A stretch of 64,000 bases of DNA from Candidatus Zixiibacteriota bacterium (lineage in GTDB: Bacteria; Zixibacteria; MSB-5A5; GN15; JAAZOE01). Below the pieces are notes generated by a model. It was not told the origin of the DNA. It ran no database searches and saw only the letters and a list, made by a program, of their open reading frames with translations. Below are positions 63,700-64,000 of the stretch, piece after piece; position 1 is the first letter of the stretch, and each line of letters opens with the position of its first letter. Where the stretch lies: the NCBI GenBank assembly GCA_030668485.1, contig DAOUTW010000009.1:1-64000 (forward strand), in the 5' to 3' direction. The position numbers and the translations under genes are program-made.

Positions 63700-64000
63700 C
63701 GCCATTGCCGTAATTGTCTATCTGCTTTTTTCGTGGTATCTGCTGCGTACCTATCGGGAGCATTTCGTTCTCTTCTGTTACTTTTCATTTATGTCGACCT
63801 GGGCTTTGATCTCCTGCTTCTACAACGATACCGGGATTTTTAATCTTGAGTTGTTCCGCTTCACAGAGACGACACTAGCTACTTCAAGGCTGGCCGGCTT
63901 CTATATTATTTTCAATCTCGGTTTTCTCGTGATGGCCCGTTTGCTTGCCGGACGAGATCTGGCTCGCATCGACTATGCCTTCTCCTGCCAGACCTTGCAG
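63686..64000 (+). CDS. Multi-pass membrane protein, possible Wzy polymerase (partial)
   Basis: The frame opens at ATG 63686 and runs off the window (105 codons, no stop). It has at least three hydrophobic segments (VNAIAVIVYLLFSWYLL, FVLFCYFSFMSTWALISCFY, LAGFYIIFNLGFLVM). The position after transferase genes and a flippase suggests the O-antigen/capsule polymerase, but no diagnostic motif is in the part seen. Confidence 0.6.
   Translation, partial: MIFVNAIAVIVYLLFSWYLLRTYREHFVLFCYFSFMSTWALISCFYNDTGIFNLELFRFTETTLATSRLAGFYIIFNLGFLVMARLLAGRDLARIDYAFSCQTLQ

Noticed and set aside
1-64000. CRISPR arrays, tRNA or rRNA genes
   Set aside because: No regularly spaced repeats with spacers, and no cloverleaf or rRNA-like sequences were found by reading.

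Overview
The window looks like a chromosomal segment of an uncultivated diderm bacterium of the FCB (Fibrobacteres-Chlorobi-Bacteroidetes) superphylum, most plausibly candidate phylum Zixibacteria. Evidence for a diderm cell: a FadL-type porin, a Wza-like exporter, several lipoproteins with lspA, and a HlyD-type adaptor. Two secreted proteins end in the QNYPNPFNP-type C-terminal domain common in FCB candidate phyla. The phylum is inferred; no rRNA gene is present to confirm it.

Layout. (1) 1-2200: CIRCE-controlled groES-groEL with a clear terminator. (2) About 2200-5125: an AT-rich accessory patch with small orphan genes, a run of micro-ORFs, a 75-aa protein plus XRE regulator pair bounded by two copies of a MITE-like element, a 23-bp palindrome beside a promoter, and fragments of mosaic dispersed repeats. 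(3) 5125-18730: mostly housekeeping genes (M32 carboxypeptidase, AlkX/YcaQ-type glycosylase, SDR, cupin, ileS, DksA-like protein, lspA, ettA) with two TonB-C lipoproteins. (4) 18730-20650: a repeat-rich patch around an isolated HEPN-like gene. (5) 20650-25000: a MacB-type tripartite ABC export operon. (6) 25579-34730: a large GLUG/FN3 secreted protein, mntP, small membrane genes and a subtilisin-like protease. (7) 34840-44490: minus-strand blocks: DUF2953-GerW-Smr, a zinc-ribbon protein, etfB, and the fatty-acid/phospholipid operon yceD-rpmF-plsX-fabH-fabD-fabG-acpP-fabF-rnc. (8) 44790-47720: a FadL porin followed by an esterase-fold lipoprotein lacking its catalytic serine. (9) 48117-64000: a surface polysaccharide locus with pseudaminic acid genes.

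The most interesting system is the last one. pseB, pseC, an SpsF-like cytidylyltransferase, pseG and pseI are present, but the usual acetyltransferase gene pseH is not. Instead pseI carries an N-terminal formyltransferase domain with an intact Asn-His-Asp triad. This suggests that the 4-amino group of the altrosamine intermediate is formylated, giving a 7-formamido pseudaminic acid (Pse5Ac7Fo-like). An asparagine-synthase-like protein without the glutaminase cysteine follows, then a GT-B-like protein, a flippase, a hexapeptide acyltransferase, a capsule-synthesis-like protein and the start of a multi-pass membrane protein that may be the polymerase. The Wza-like exporter at the head of the locus points to export to the cell surface.

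The accessory patches share small repeats: a palindrome CCGGACCTTGGTCCGG (three copies), a roughly 145-bp element with GTACCCCACC ends (two copies plus fragments), and a mosaic repeat carrying a short Lys-rich ORF (two copies). No tRNA, rRNA, CRISPR array or insertion-sequence transposase was found.
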